The position numbers and the translations under genes were made by a program. This document shows, piece by piece, positions 56,847 to 64,000 of a stretch of DNA of 64,000 bases; the first letter of the stretch is position 1, and each line of letters opens with the position of its first letter. The stretch is taken from positions 1,162,501 through 1,226,500 of the forward strand of contig NZ_RBXL01000001.1 of NCBI RefSeq assembly GCF_003634315.1, in the 5' to 3' direction. The notes below the pieces were generated by a model that saw nothing but the letters and a program-made list of their open reading frames with translations, was not told the DNA's origin and did no database searches. The DNA is from Thiocapsa rosea. GTDB taxonomy: Bacteria; Pseudomonadota; Gammaproteobacteria; Chromatiales; Chromatiaceae.

Positions 56847-56888
56847 CCGGTGCCGGTGCCGGTGCCGGTGCCGGTGCCGGTGCCGGTG
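56847..56888. repeat. CCGGTG hexamer array
   Basis: Seven uninterrupted CCGGTG units, about 55-100 bp before the 3' end of speD. With copy 17 and the GTTGTC array it fills the 430-bp coq7-speD gap. Confidence 0.95.
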
Positions 56889-56942
56889 GGCGCAGCGAAC
56901 CGCCCGATCCCCCTATCATCCTGAATTCCGAGCCAGCGGAAT

Positions 56943-57764
56943 TCAGCCGAGATATTCGAGATTACGCCCGAGATTGCGCCCGTAAAAGATCTCGCTGAGC
57001 TCGCGGCGCAGCAGCTTCTGAATACGCTGGTGCTCACGCTCCGAGAGATCATTGGCCTCGACACAGAAGAGATAGTCGTCGAGCCTGAAGTCCTTGATCA
57101 CCATCTTGGTGTGGAAGAGGTTCTCCTGGTAGACGTTCACGTCGACCATCTGATAGCGGTTCTTGGTGTCGCGCGACAGATAGTTCTGGATCGAGCTGAT
57201 GTTGTGGTCGATGAAGTGCTTGCGCCCGCCGACATCGCGCGTGAAGCCGCGCACTCGGTAGTCCATGATCACCACGTCGGACTCCAGCGCGTGGATCAGA
57301 TAGTTCAAGGCCCGCAGCGGGGAGATCCGCCCGCAGGTGGAGACATCAATGTCCGCGCGGAAGGTGCTGATCCCGGTCTGCGGATTACTTTCCGGGTAGG
57401 TGTGAACCGTGATGTGGCTCTTGTCCAGATGGGCGACCACGGCCTCGGGCAAGGGACCCGGCGAGGCGGTGTTGGAGATCTGCCCCGCCGCGATCGGCTC
57501 CTCGGAGATCAGCATGGTCACCGAGGCACCCTGCGGATCGTAATCCTGGTGCGCGACATTGAGGATGGTCGCACCGATGATCTCCGCGACATCCGTGAGA
57601 ATTGCGGTCAGGCGCTCGGCGTTGTAGGCCTCGTCGATGTACTGGATGTAGGCCTCGCGCTGCTCGTCCGAGTCCGCGTAGCAGACATCGTAGATGTTGA
57701 AGCTGAGCGTCTTGGTGAGGTTGTTGAACCCCTCAAGTCGCAGCTTTTTCAGAGTCATGGGCAT
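56943..57764 (-). CDS. speD: S-adenosylmethionine decarboxylase, long proteobacterial type
   Basis: Pyruvoyl enzyme (273 residues) making decarboxylated SAM for spermidine. The self-cleavage site is K115-S116 in [15 protein letters not shown], where the serine becomes the pyruvoyl group. Length and sequence match E. coli SpeD. AGGAGG lies 10 bp before the ATG at 57764. The order coq7, speD, osmC, crp follows the Pseudomonas-like arrangement. Confidence 0.96.
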   Translation of the reverse strand: MPMTLKKLRLEGFNNLTKTLSFNIYDVCYADSDEQREAYIQYIDEAYNAERLTAILTDVAEIIGATILNVAHQDYDPQGASVTMLISEEPIAAGQISNTASPGPLPEAVVAHLDKSHITVHTYPESNPQTGISTFRADIDVSTCGRISPLRALNYLIHALESDVVIMDYRVRGFTRDVGGRKHFIDHNISSIQNYLSRDTKNRYQMVDVNVYQENLFHTKMVIKDFRLDDYLFCVEANDLSEREHQRIQKLLRRELSEIFYGRNLGRNLEYLG

Positions 57765-57800
57765 CGGCGTGAGACCTCCTGGACAACGAGAGCGCGCACG

Positions 57801-58250
57801 CTACCTTTCCGGTTCGACGGATGCAAGAGCGACATCGCAATCGCGGATCTCGACGTCGTGCGTGATGGTCGCGGTCGCGCCCAGCATGATGGATGCCGAG
57901 CAGTATTTTTCGGCACTGAGCTTGATCGCTCGCTCGACGCGTTGCGGGTCGAGTCCGTGTCCGGTCACGATGAAATGGACATGGATCCCGGTGAAGACCT
58001 TGGGGTCGGTTTCCGCCCGCTCGGCCGTCAACTCGACGACACAGTCCGTCACCGCCTGCCGCGCCTTGCGCAGGATGAGCAGCACGTCGAACTGGGTGCA
58101 GCCGCCCAAGCCCATCAGCAGCATCTCCATCGGGCGCACCCCGATGTTGCGGCCGCCGAGATCGGGCGGCCCGTCCATCACGATGGCATGACCCGAGCCG
58201 GCCTCGCCCAGCATCGCCGCCCCTTCGATCCATTTCACACGCGCCTTCAT
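57801..58250 (-). CDS. OsmC family protein
   Basis: OsmC/Ohr-fold thiol protein (149 residues). The two conserved cysteines lie in MGLGGCTQFDVLLIL and AEKYCSASIML, the catalytic pair for hydroperoxide reduction. The start at 58250 has GGAGACT upstream. The homologue beside crp/vfr in pseudomonads is of the same subfamily; the physiological substrate is unknown. Confidence 0.92.
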   Translation of the reverse strand: MKARVKWIEGAAMLGEAGSGHAIVMDGPPDLGGRNIGVRPMEMLLMGLGGCTQFDVLLILRKARQAVTDCVVELTAERAETDPKVFTGIHVHFIVTGHGLDPQRVERAIKLSAEKYCSASIMLGATATITHDVEIRDCDVALASVEPER

Positions 58251-58420
58251 CCGGAGTCTCCGCCGTCGTTCGTTCCGCATAAAAAGAAGACCCGACGCGC
58301 GACCCGCGCGCGCTCGGGGAGATTCAACGGCCGCGCGCCTCGCGTCCCTCGGTGTTCGACAAGGGACACGGGCGCGCCTAGAATCCAGGCCATGTCCGGG
58401 ACAGACAGGCACAGTGATCC

Positions 58421-59077
58421 ATGACCATTCTGACGCCGCCCAAACAAGATCCCCGCTGGTTGGAGCCTTTGCTGCGTTACTGTCATGCCAAGAGCTACGA
58501 CAAGAACGTGGACTTCATCCGTCAGGGCGAAGCGGCCGACACCCTCTATTATCTCATCGAAGGTTCGGTCGCGGCGATGATCGACGACCCCGAGGAGCGT
58601 CGCGAGCTGCTGCTCGCCTATATCAATAAGGGCGAGTTCATCGGCGAGATGGGGCTCTTCGTGCCTCAGAAGACGCGCAGCGTCATCATCCGCACCCGCA
58701 CCAAGTGCAAGGTCGCGGAGATCAGCTACCAACGTCTTGATCGCCTGCTCGATGTCGAGCTCAAAGAGTACGCCAAGGATTTCCTCTACAGCGTCGGGCT
58801 GCAGCTCTCCCAGCGCCTGCGCCAAACCAGCCGCAAGGTCGGCCATCTAGCCTTCCTGGACGTGACGGGCCGCATCGCCGGCACCCTACTCGACCTCTGC
58901 AAGCAACCCGACGCCATGACCCATCCCGACGGGATGCAGATCCGGGTGACCCGACAGGAGCTCTCCCGCAACGTCGGCTGCTCGCGCGAGATGGCCGGGC
59001 GGGTGCTCAAGAGCCTGGAGGAGCAGGGACTGGTCAGCGTGAAGGGAAAGACGATTGTGGTGTTCGGGACACGGTAG
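58421..59077 (+). CDS. crp: cAMP receptor protein (Crp/Vfr)
   Basis: Global regulator of 218 residues with a cyclic-nucleotide domain (GEFIGEMGLFVPQKTRSV, with the Glu and Arg-Ser of the cAMP pocket) and a C-terminal HTH TRQELSRNVGCSREMAGRVL that is close to the E. coli recognition helix. It is divergent from osmC/speD and convergent with trpC. Adenylate cyclase is not in the window. Confidence 0.95.
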   Translation: MTILTPPKQDPRWLEPLLRYCHAKSYDKNVDFIRQGEAADTLYYLIEGSVAAMIDDPEERRELLLAYINKGEFIGEMGLFVPQKTRSVIIRTRTKCKVAEISYQRLDRLLDVELKEYAKDFLYSVGLQLSQRLRQTSRKVGHLAFLDVTGRIAGTLLDLCKQPDAMTHPDGMQIRVTRQELSRNVGCSREMAGRVLKSLEEQGLVSVKGKTIVVFGTR

Positions 59078-59094
59078 GGAGCCGCCAGCCGTAG

Positions 59095-59120
59095 GTTGGG
59101 CAAAGCGCAGCGTGCCCAAC
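59095..59120. repeat. 26-bp GTTGGGCAAAGCGCAGCGTGCCCAAC palindrome
   Basis: Exact reverse complement of 47119-47144. It lies just after crp. Confidence 0.88.
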
Positions 59121-59180
59121 CCGCGCAGGCGTCACAGGGAAGTTGCGCCGTCAGTCTCGGGCAAACCGTCGCAGAATTTA

Positions 59181-59254
<74 letters not shown>

Positions 59255-59322
59255 AGTCACCCGAACTCGTCGGGGCGGCCGAAGAGCCGACTGCAAGTCG
59301 GCGATCCCGGGGGGAAGCCAGC

Positions 59323-60135
59323 TCAACGCACCCCGAAGAACAGCCGGGCCAGCTCCTCGCCCGGATCATCGGCACGCATGAAGGCTTCGCCCACTAGGAA
59401 GACGTTCACACCGTTTGCGCGCATCCGCTCGACATCCTCCGGCGTCAGGATGCCGCTCTCGGTGACGAGAAGCCGGTCGCTCGGGACCCGGTCCAGTAGC
59501 CCAAGCGTCGTGTCCAGCGTCACCTCGAAGGTCCGCAGATTGCGGTTGTTGATCCCGATCAGCCGGCCCGGGACCGCCAGCGCCCGCTCCAGCTCTTCCG
59601 CGTCGTGGACCTCCACCAGCACGTCCAACCCAAGCTGTCCGGCAAGGGCATTCAGCTCGGCGAGCCGGGCATCGTCCAGACAGGCCGCGATCAGCAGGAT
59701 GCAGTCCGCACCCAGGGCGCGGGCCTCGTAGACCTGATAAGGGTCGACGATGAAGTCCTTGCGGATCACCGGAAGCGCGCAGGCTGCGCGCGCCGCCTTG
59801 AGATCCTCGTCGCTCCCCTGGAAGAAATCCCGGTCGGTCAACACCGAGAGACAGGCCGCGCCGTTGCGCGCGTAGCTCAGCGCGATCTCGGCGGGACTAA
59901 AATCCGGACGCAGCACACCCTTGCTCGGACTGGCCTTCTTGATCTCGGAGATCACCGCCGGGGCGCCGGCCTCGACCTTCGCCCGGAGTGCGTCGGCGAA
60001 CCCGCGTGGCGGATCGATCGCGTGTAACCCGGCAACAAGACGATCCATCGGCATGCGCGCCGACCGAAAAGAGACCTCTTCGAGCTTGCGATGAATGATC
60101 TTCTTGAGGATGTCGGGCGTATCGCTCATGGTCAC
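59323..60135 (-). CDS. trpC: indole-3-glycerol phosphate synthase
   Basis: TIM-barrel enzyme (270 residues) of tryptophan synthesis that cyclises CdRP. It has [15 protein letters not shown] (phosphate/catalytic Lys), [22 protein letters not shown] and [18 protein letters not shown] at 60135 overlaps the trpD stop (GTGA) with AAAGGG upstream; ATG at 60129 is an alternative. PRAI (trpF) is not fused. Confidence 0.96.
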   Translation of the reverse strand: MTMSDTPDILKKIIHRKLEEVSFRSARMPMDRLVAGLHAIDPPRGFADALRAKVEAGAPAVISEIKKASPSKGVLRPDFSPAEIALSYARNGAACLSVLTDRDFFQGSDEDLKAARAACALPVIRKDFIVDPYQVYEARALGADCILLIAACLDDARLAELNALAGQLGLDVLVEVHDAEELERALAVPGRLIGINNRNLRTFEVTLDTTLGLLDRVPSDRLLVTESGILTPEDVERMRANGVNVFLVGEAFMRADDPGEELARLFFGVR

Positions 60136-61172
60136 ATGCCGCCCTTTGCGTGATCAAAGCTCGCCGTGAGCGCGATCAAGCGCTCGAGCCGACGCTCCGC
60201 CTCCCCGCTCGCGATCGCCGCATCCGCCTTTGCCAGTCCCTCCGCCAGGGTCTGCGCGCGGCCGGCGGCATAGATGGCCGCGCCGGCATTGAGCTGAACG
60301 ATATCCCGCGCCGGACTCGGCCGATCGGCGAGCACCCCGCGCAGCATGACCAGACTCTCGGCCGGATCCCCGACACGGATGGAATCCAGATCCGCTCGCG
60401 TGAGACCGAAGTCCTCGGGATGGATGGCATAGCGGTGAATCACGCCGTCTTTCAGCTCGGCCACGTCGGTGCTGTCGCCGATGCTGATCTCGTCCAGACC
60501 GTCGCGGGCGTGGACCACCAGGACATGACGACTGCCCAGGCGCTGCAGCACCAGCGCGAGCGGCTCGAGCAGATCTTCGCTGAAGACGCCGAGGACCTGA
60601 TTGGGCGCACCGGCCGGATTGGTCAGCGGACCCAGGACATTGAAGATCGTGCGCACGCCCAGCTCCTTGCGCGGGCCGATCGCGTGTTTCATGGCGCTGT
60701 GATGGCCCGGCGCGAACATAAAGCCAACACCGACCTCGCGCACGCAACGCGCGATCTGCTCGGACGTCAGATCCAGACGCACCCCCGCGGCCTCCAACAC
60801 GTCGGCCGCACCGGAGCGACTCGAGACCGACCGGTTGCCGTGCTTGGCGACATGACAACCGGCCGCTGCCGCGACGAACATGCTGGTGGTCGAGACGTTG
60901 AAGGTCCCCGATGAATCGCCGCCGGTACCGACGATGTCGACCACATGATCGAGCCCGCCGATATCCACGCCGCTCGCAAGCTCGCGCATCACGCCCGCCG
61001 CCGCCGCGATCTCGGGCACCGCCTCGCCCTTCATGCGCAGTGCGATCAGGAAGCCGGCGATCTGCGCCGAGGTCGCCCCGCCGGTCATGATGGTGCGCAT
61101 GACCGAGGTCATCTCATCGGCGGTCAGGTCACGATGTTCCAGGCAGCGGTTGATCGCCTCTTTTAGCTCCAT
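60132..61172 (-). CDS. trpD: anthranilate phosphoribosyltransferase
   Basis: Transfers phosphoribose from PRPP to anthranilate (346 residues). Signature [33 protein letters not shown] and the PTNP-like region [12 protein letters not shown] are present. The ATG at 61172 lies 3 bp from repeat copy 18, so the Shine-Dalgarno region is element DNA. It is coupled to trpC. Confidence 0.97.
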   Translation of the reverse strand: MELKEAINRCLEHRDLTADEMTSVMRTIMTGGATSAQIAGFLIALRMKGEAVPEIAAAAGVMRELASGVDIGGLDHVVDIVGTGGDSSGTFNVSTTSMFVAAAAGCHVAKHGNRSVSSRSGAADVLEAAGVRLDLTSEQIARCVREVGVGFMFAPGHHSAMKHAIGPRKELGVRTIFNVLGPLTNPAGAPNQVLGVFSEDLLEPLALVLQRLGSRHVLVVHARDGLDEISIGDSTDVAELKDGVIHRYAIHPEDFGLTRADLDSIRVGDPAESLVMLRGVLADRPSPARDIVQLNAGAAIYAAGRAQTLAEGLAKADAAIASGEAERRLERLIALTASFDHAKGGM

Positions 61173-61174
61173 GG

Positions 61175-61260
61175 TTAAAACGCGCTCTTTGGTTTAGGTG
61201 AGGTTTTCATTTTGGGTTGACCTTATCACGCCCATTGACCGTCGGAGCGGCGCGTTTTAA
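61175..61260. repeat. 85-bp TIR element copy 18 (single, divergent)
   Basis: TTAAAACGCGC...GGCGCGTTTTAA: the termini have both changed CCGCG to ACGCG in a compensating way. It abuts the trpD start. Confidence 0.78.
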
Positions 61261-61306
61261 GTGATGATTTCTTAGCAACCGTTCAAGAACAAGTGATCCA
61301 TCGTAG

Positions 61307-61348
61307 CCCCTCTCCCCTCGCGGGAGAGGGGTTGGGGAGAGGGGGAGA
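61307..61348. repeat. CCCCTCTCCC palindromic repeat
   Basis: CCCCTCTCCCCTCGCGGGAG followed by AGGGGTTGGGGAGAGGGGG forms a stem-loop of a type common in proteobacterial intergenic DNA. Confidence 0.85.
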
Positions 61349-61404
61349 ATGAACCGGAATGGCTCAGTTGTTTCTGAACCGTTACTTAGTTATTCCTTAG
61401 GATC

Positions 61405-61487
61405 CTAAACCGCGTCTCGGCAGCCTATTAGAGAACTGCGGCGTCGACATCGCCGCCAACATCAACAGTCGGGATGGACGCGGTTTC
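61405..61487. repeat. 85-bp TIR element copy 19 (single)
   Basis: CTAAACCGCGTC...GGACGCGGTTTCT. The right end has lost its TTTA terminus. The trpG frame reads through it. Confidence 0.83.
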
Positions 61488-62057
61488 TAAAAAATTACGG
61501 AGCAGATCGTGTCCGTGCCGCGTCAGGATCGACTCCGGATGGAACTGCACCCCCTCGATCGCAAGCTCGCGATGGCGCACGCCCATGATGGCCTCGCGCT
61601 CGCCCTCGGCGGTCTCGGTCCAGGCCGTCACCTCCAGACAATCCGGCAGGGTCTCCTGCTCGATCACCAACGAGTGGTATCGGGTCGCCTCGAAGGGGTT
61701 ATCCAGTCCGTTGAAGACACCGGCGTTCGTGTGGTGGATCGCCGAGGTCTTGCCATGCATCACGCTCGGCGCCTTGATGATGTGCCCGCCGAACGCCTGG
61801 CCGATCGACTGATGCCCCAGGCAGACGCCGAGGATCGGCACGCGCCCGGCCATCGCCTTGATCAGCGGGACCGAGATCCCGGCCTCGTTCGGCGTGCAGG
61901 GCCCAGGCGAGATCACGATCCGCTCGGGCGCAAGCGCTATCGCCTCGTCCAGGCTCAACTCGTCGTTGCGCACCACGCGCACCTCCGCACCCAGCTCGCC
62001 CAAGTATTGCACCAGGTTGTAGGTGAAAGAGTCGTAGTTGTCGATCATCAGGAGCAT
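61428..62057 (-). CDS. trpG: anthranilate synthase component II
   Basis: Glutamine amidotransferase (209 residues) that delivers ammonia to TrpE. The catalytic cysteine is in [16 protein letters not shown] and the His/Glu in [10 protein letters not shown]. The family ends near [11 protein letters not shown]; the last 18 or so residues ([19 protein letters not shown]) are encoded by repeat copy 19. It is followed by a toxin-antitoxin island and trpE upstream. Confidence 0.96.
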   Translation of the reverse strand: MLLMIDNYDSFTYNLVQYLGELGAEVRVVRNDELSLDEAIALAPERIVISPGPCTPNEAGISVPLIKAMAGRVPILGVCLGHQSIGQAFGGHIIKAPSVMHGKTSAIHHTNAGVFNGLDNPFEATRYHSLVIEQETLPDCLEVTAWTETAEGEREAIMGVRHRELAIEGVQFHPESILTRHGHDLLRNFLETASIPTVDVGGDVDAAVL

Positions 62058-62171
62058 GGCGTTTTCAGGTCAGGTTGACGTTGAGCAATCCGCAAGGTCG
62101 CAAGCGTATCACCAGCTTCCATCGGCCACCGACTTCGGTGGGAGCGTGCCCGACCGAGCCTTCGTGGCGCA

Positions 62172-62435
62172 TCAATTGCGTATCGGCGGGGTTTCGGCAG
62201 GAAGCTCGTCGCCCGGCGACGGTGGCCTATCGGGTACCCGGCTCAGAACGTCCGCATACTGCGCGAAGTCGGCCTGACTTGCCCGTTTGGCGAGCAGGTC
62301 CTCTGTCTGGAGCGCCGAAAGCTTCTCGGCGAGCGCGATCACAAGAAAGTGATCCAGCGAGGTGCCATCGCGCGCTGCGGCCTTGCGGGCTGCGTCGAGC
62401 AGGGATTCTGGAAGATTCAGCGCCATCTCAGTCAT
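62172..62435 (-). CDS. antitoxin-like protein (orphan)
   Basis: 87-residue protein starting MTEMALNLPESLLDAARKAAARDGTSLDHFLVIALAEKLSAL, an RHH/HicB-like pattern seen in type II antitoxins. The C-terminal half (DLLAKRASQADFAQYADVLSRVPDRPP) would bind a toxin. GAGGAGAGAG precedes the ATG. The intact toxin partner is missing; only the PIN-like remnant overlaps its start. Confidence 0.75.
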   Translation of the reverse strand: MTEMALNLPESLLDAARKAAARDGTSLDHFLVIALAEKLSALQTEDLLAKRASQADFAQYADVLSRVPDRPPSPGDELPAETPPIRN

Positions 62436-62533
62436 TGCTCTCTCCTCAAGCGAGGGATGAACTGCGCGGGCGTCAGCACGTCCAGCGCAAAGCGTTCTGC
62501 GGCGGGGCAAAAATCTCCTCCGCCGAAGGCTCG
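62432..62533 (-). pseudogene. remnant of a PIN-domain toxin C-terminus
   Basis: The frame after an in-frame TAA (62534) reads RAFGGGDFCPAAERFALDVL, then TPAQFIPRL, ending TGA at 62432. This is the typical end of a PIN-domain protein (AERxxLDVLTPAQFL). The N-terminal catalytic part is absent upstream, so it looks like a decayed toxin whose stop overlaps the start of the antitoxin-like gene. Confidence 0.45.
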
Positions 62534-62628
62534 TTATAACGCCAATAGGTTCTCGATCGTCTCGCCCCTCGGTCGCCCCGAGAGATGGTCAAGTCCTGCA
62601 TCGGACGCCCGTTGCTCGATTGATTCAA

Positions 62629-63048
62629 TTATGCTGTGAACGGGTTAAGCATCCGAACCCCTGTCCCGACGAAATCATCGGTATTCCTGGTGACCAGGGT
62701 CAGGTCGTAGACCAACGCAGTGGCCGCGATCTGCTTGTCGAGGGCGTTCTCGTGACGGGGCACCCTCAACCTGCCCCAGACTTGGGCGACGTCCCCGTCT
62801 AGGCTCAGGATTTGGCTTTGGTACTCGGTCAGGATCCGGGTCAGCCAGTCTTCCAGCCGCGTCGCCTGCACTTGGTCGCCCCGATGGCGGATCATCTCGA
62901 CACCGCGGCGCAACTCACCGACCGTAACCGCCGAAAGATATAACCGCTGCGCATCGGCAGCGGCCGCACCGAAGAAGCGCCGCACGCAGGGATTCGCCCT
63001 GGATGCCTTGCGTGCCTCGCTGACGACATTGGTGTCAATCAAATACAT
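62629..63048 (-). CDS. VapC/FitB-family PIN-domain toxin
   Basis: Predicted RNase toxin of 139 residues. Acidic active-site residues are Asp5 (YLIDTNVV), Glu in AVTVGELRRGVE, Asp in ALDKQIAATA and the C-terminal TRNTDDF. Its length and sequence fit FitB-type VapC. The start at 63048 overlaps the fitA-like stop by 14 bases, the standard antitoxin-first order. Confidence 0.92.
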   Translation of the reverse strand: MYLIDTNVVSEARKASRANPCVRRFFGAAAADAQRLYLSAVTVGELRRGVEMIRHRGDQVQATRLEDWLTRILTEYQSQILSLDGDVAQVWGRLRVPRHENALDKQIAATALVYDLTLVTRNTDDFVGTGVRMLNPFTA

Positions 63049-63271
63049 CGTCTGCGCCCTCCGCCGCCTCCGTGCGCTCGAAGTCGCTGTCCCGTCCGAC
63101 ATCCGGCATAGATGCCAGTATCTCGGCAAAGGTGCGCTTGGCCGGATGCAGCAGGACCTGCTCCAGGATCAAACGATGCTCGGCCTCGGCGCTGCGCCCT
63201 CGGACAGCCGCCCGACGTTTGAGCGCCTCGACGATGCTTTGGTCAAGATTCCTGACAACGAGATCGGCCAC
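63035..63271 (-). CDS. FitA-like antitoxin (Arc/RHH)
   Basis: 78-residue antitoxin with an N-terminal ribbon-helix-helix (ADLVVRNLDQSIVEALKRRAAVRGRSAEAEHRLIL) and an acidic C-terminal tail that occupies the toxin. GTG at 63271 with GGAG 7 bp upstream is the preferred start. FitAB-type pairs repress their own promoter. Confidence 0.9.
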   Translation of the reverse strand: MADLVVRNLDQSIVEALKRRAAVRGRSAEAEHRLILEQVLLHPAKRTFAEILASMPDVGRDSDFERTEAAEGADDVFD

Positions 63272-63320
63272 GGGCCTACTCCGACGAACCAGCGTGCCTG
63301 CAATCATAGCAAGCCGAGGC

Positions 63321-64000
63321 TCAAACGACCCGCTCGGCACCCCGCTCGATCCCCGCCTCGGCCAGCGCCACGGCGCGAAAGACTGCGCGGCCCTTGCTCA
63401 TCGTTTCCTTCCATTCGGCGTCCGGGACCGAGTCGGCCACGATGCCGGCGCCGGCCTGGATGTGGAGCATGCCGTCCTTGATCACGGCGGTGCGGATCGC
63501 GATCGCCGTGTCCATGTTGCCGTTCCAGGACAGATAGCCGACGGCGCCCGAGTAGATGCCGCGCTTGACGGGTTCCAGCTCGTCGATGATCTCCATCGCG
63601 CGGATCTTGGGCGCCCCGGAGACGGTCCCGGCCGGGAAGGTCGCACGCAGCACGTCGATGGCGTTCATGCCCTCGCGCAGATCGCCGACCACGTTGGAGA
63701 CGATGTGCATCACGTGCGAATAGCGCTCGACGATCATCTTGTCCGTCACCCGCACGCTGCCGATCTCGGCCACGCGCCCGGCATCGTTGCGTCCCAGATC
63801 GATCAACATCAGGTGCTCGGCCAGCTCCTTGGGATCGGCCAGAAGCTCGGCTTCGAGTGCCCGGTCTTCGGCCTCGGTCTCGCCGCGACGGCGGGTGCCG
63901 GCGATCGGGCGGACCGTGACCACGCCGTCCTCGAGCCGGGTCAGGATCTCGGGAGAGGAGCCGACGATGTGAAAATCGCCCAGATCGAGAAAGTACATGT
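63321..64000 (-). CDS. trpE: anthranilate synthase component I, C-terminal part
   Basis: About 226 residues of the chorismate-binding domain, running off the right edge. Diagnostic blocks are [39 protein letters not shown] and [22 protein letters not shown]. TrpE with TrpG makes anthranilate from chorismate and glutamine. It is on the same strand as trpGDC but separated from trpG by the toxin-antitoxin island. Confidence 0.96.
   Translation of the reverse strand, partial: MYFLDLGDFHIVGSSPEILTRLEDGVVTVRPIAGTRRRGETEAEDRALEAELLADPKELAEHLMLIDLGRNDAGRVAEIGSVRVTDKMIVERYSHVMHIVSNVVGDLREGMNAIDVLRATFPAGTVSGAPKIRAMEIIDELEPVKRGIYSGAVGYLSWNGNMDTAIAIRTAVIKDGMLHIQAGAGIVADSVPDAEWKETMSKGRAVFRAVALAEAGIERGAERVV

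Overview
The window reads as a chromosomal segment of a GC-rich (about 65%) gammaproteobacterium. Gene orders are those of gammaproteobacterial housekeeping clusters: rhlB/trxA/rho, nudE/yrfG, mlaFEDCB-murA-hisGDC, kdsDC-lptCAB-rpoN-hpf-ptsN-hprK-rapZ, ubiI-ubiH-pepP-ygfB/zapA-6S RNA-fau, and coq7-speD-osmC-crp-trpCDG-E. Together with a PPi-type phosphofructokinase and small c-type cytochrome genes, this fits a purple sulfur bacterium (Chromatiaceae, Thiocapsa/Thiocystis-like). That placement is inference; no photosynthesis gene is in the window. No prophage, rRNA operon, CRISPR array or transposase gene is visible.

Layout. 1-2.5 kb: ackA-pta (acetate/acetyl-CoA). 2.8-5.4 kb: a double thioredoxin-fold protein, nudE and yrfG. 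5.4-9.1 kb: rhlB, trxA, rho. 9.3-13.2 kb: an accessory stretch with a membrane protein, a cytochrome c, a tetraheme NapC-like protein, a CIA30 protein, a DUF192 protein and a small coiled-coil protein. 13.4-18 kb: hisC, hisD, hisG, murA. 18.2-22 kb: the Mla lipid-transport operon and an unknown gene. 22.4-33.2 kb: one long plus-strand series for Kdo and LPS export, sigma-54, ribosome hibernation and a permease-less PTS. 33.7-40.5 kb: phosphohexomutase, a Met/Pro-rich secreted protein, engB, hemerythrin, moaC, ppa and PPi-PFK. 40.6-46.7 kb: ubiquinone hydroxylases, pepP, ygfB, zapB-like, zapA, 6S RNA and fau. 47-53.8 kb: ilvA, rpiA, a DUF29 protein, a porin with promoter and terminator, tRNA-Gln, rpsI and rplM. 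54-64 kb: an Fe-S protein pair, coq7, speD, osmC, crp, and the trp genes interrupted by a toxin-antitoxin locus.

The most striking feature is not a gene. About 26 full copies and one half copy of an approximately 85-bp element lie between genes, roughly one per 2.4 kb. Their termini are inverted repeats close to TAAACCGCG(T)C / G(A)CGCGGTTTA. Eight pairs form a composite of about 195 bp: element, AT-rich spacer of 20-24 bp, element. At least ten genes take their stop codon from the element's terminal TAA, and three (NapC-like, ilvA, trpG) read into an element in frame. TA flanks the copies on both sides, which would suit a mobile element that targets TA. No transposase is visible, so mobility is inferred.

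Two further layers of simple-sequence structure occupy intergenic DNA. One is GTTGTC/GACAAC hexamer arrays, mostly arranged as long inverted pairs. The other is heptamer arrays (AGCTGAA, CCAGCCG, GGAGGCA types). Short shared palindromes occur as well. Almost all intergenic regions over 150 bp contain at least one of these.
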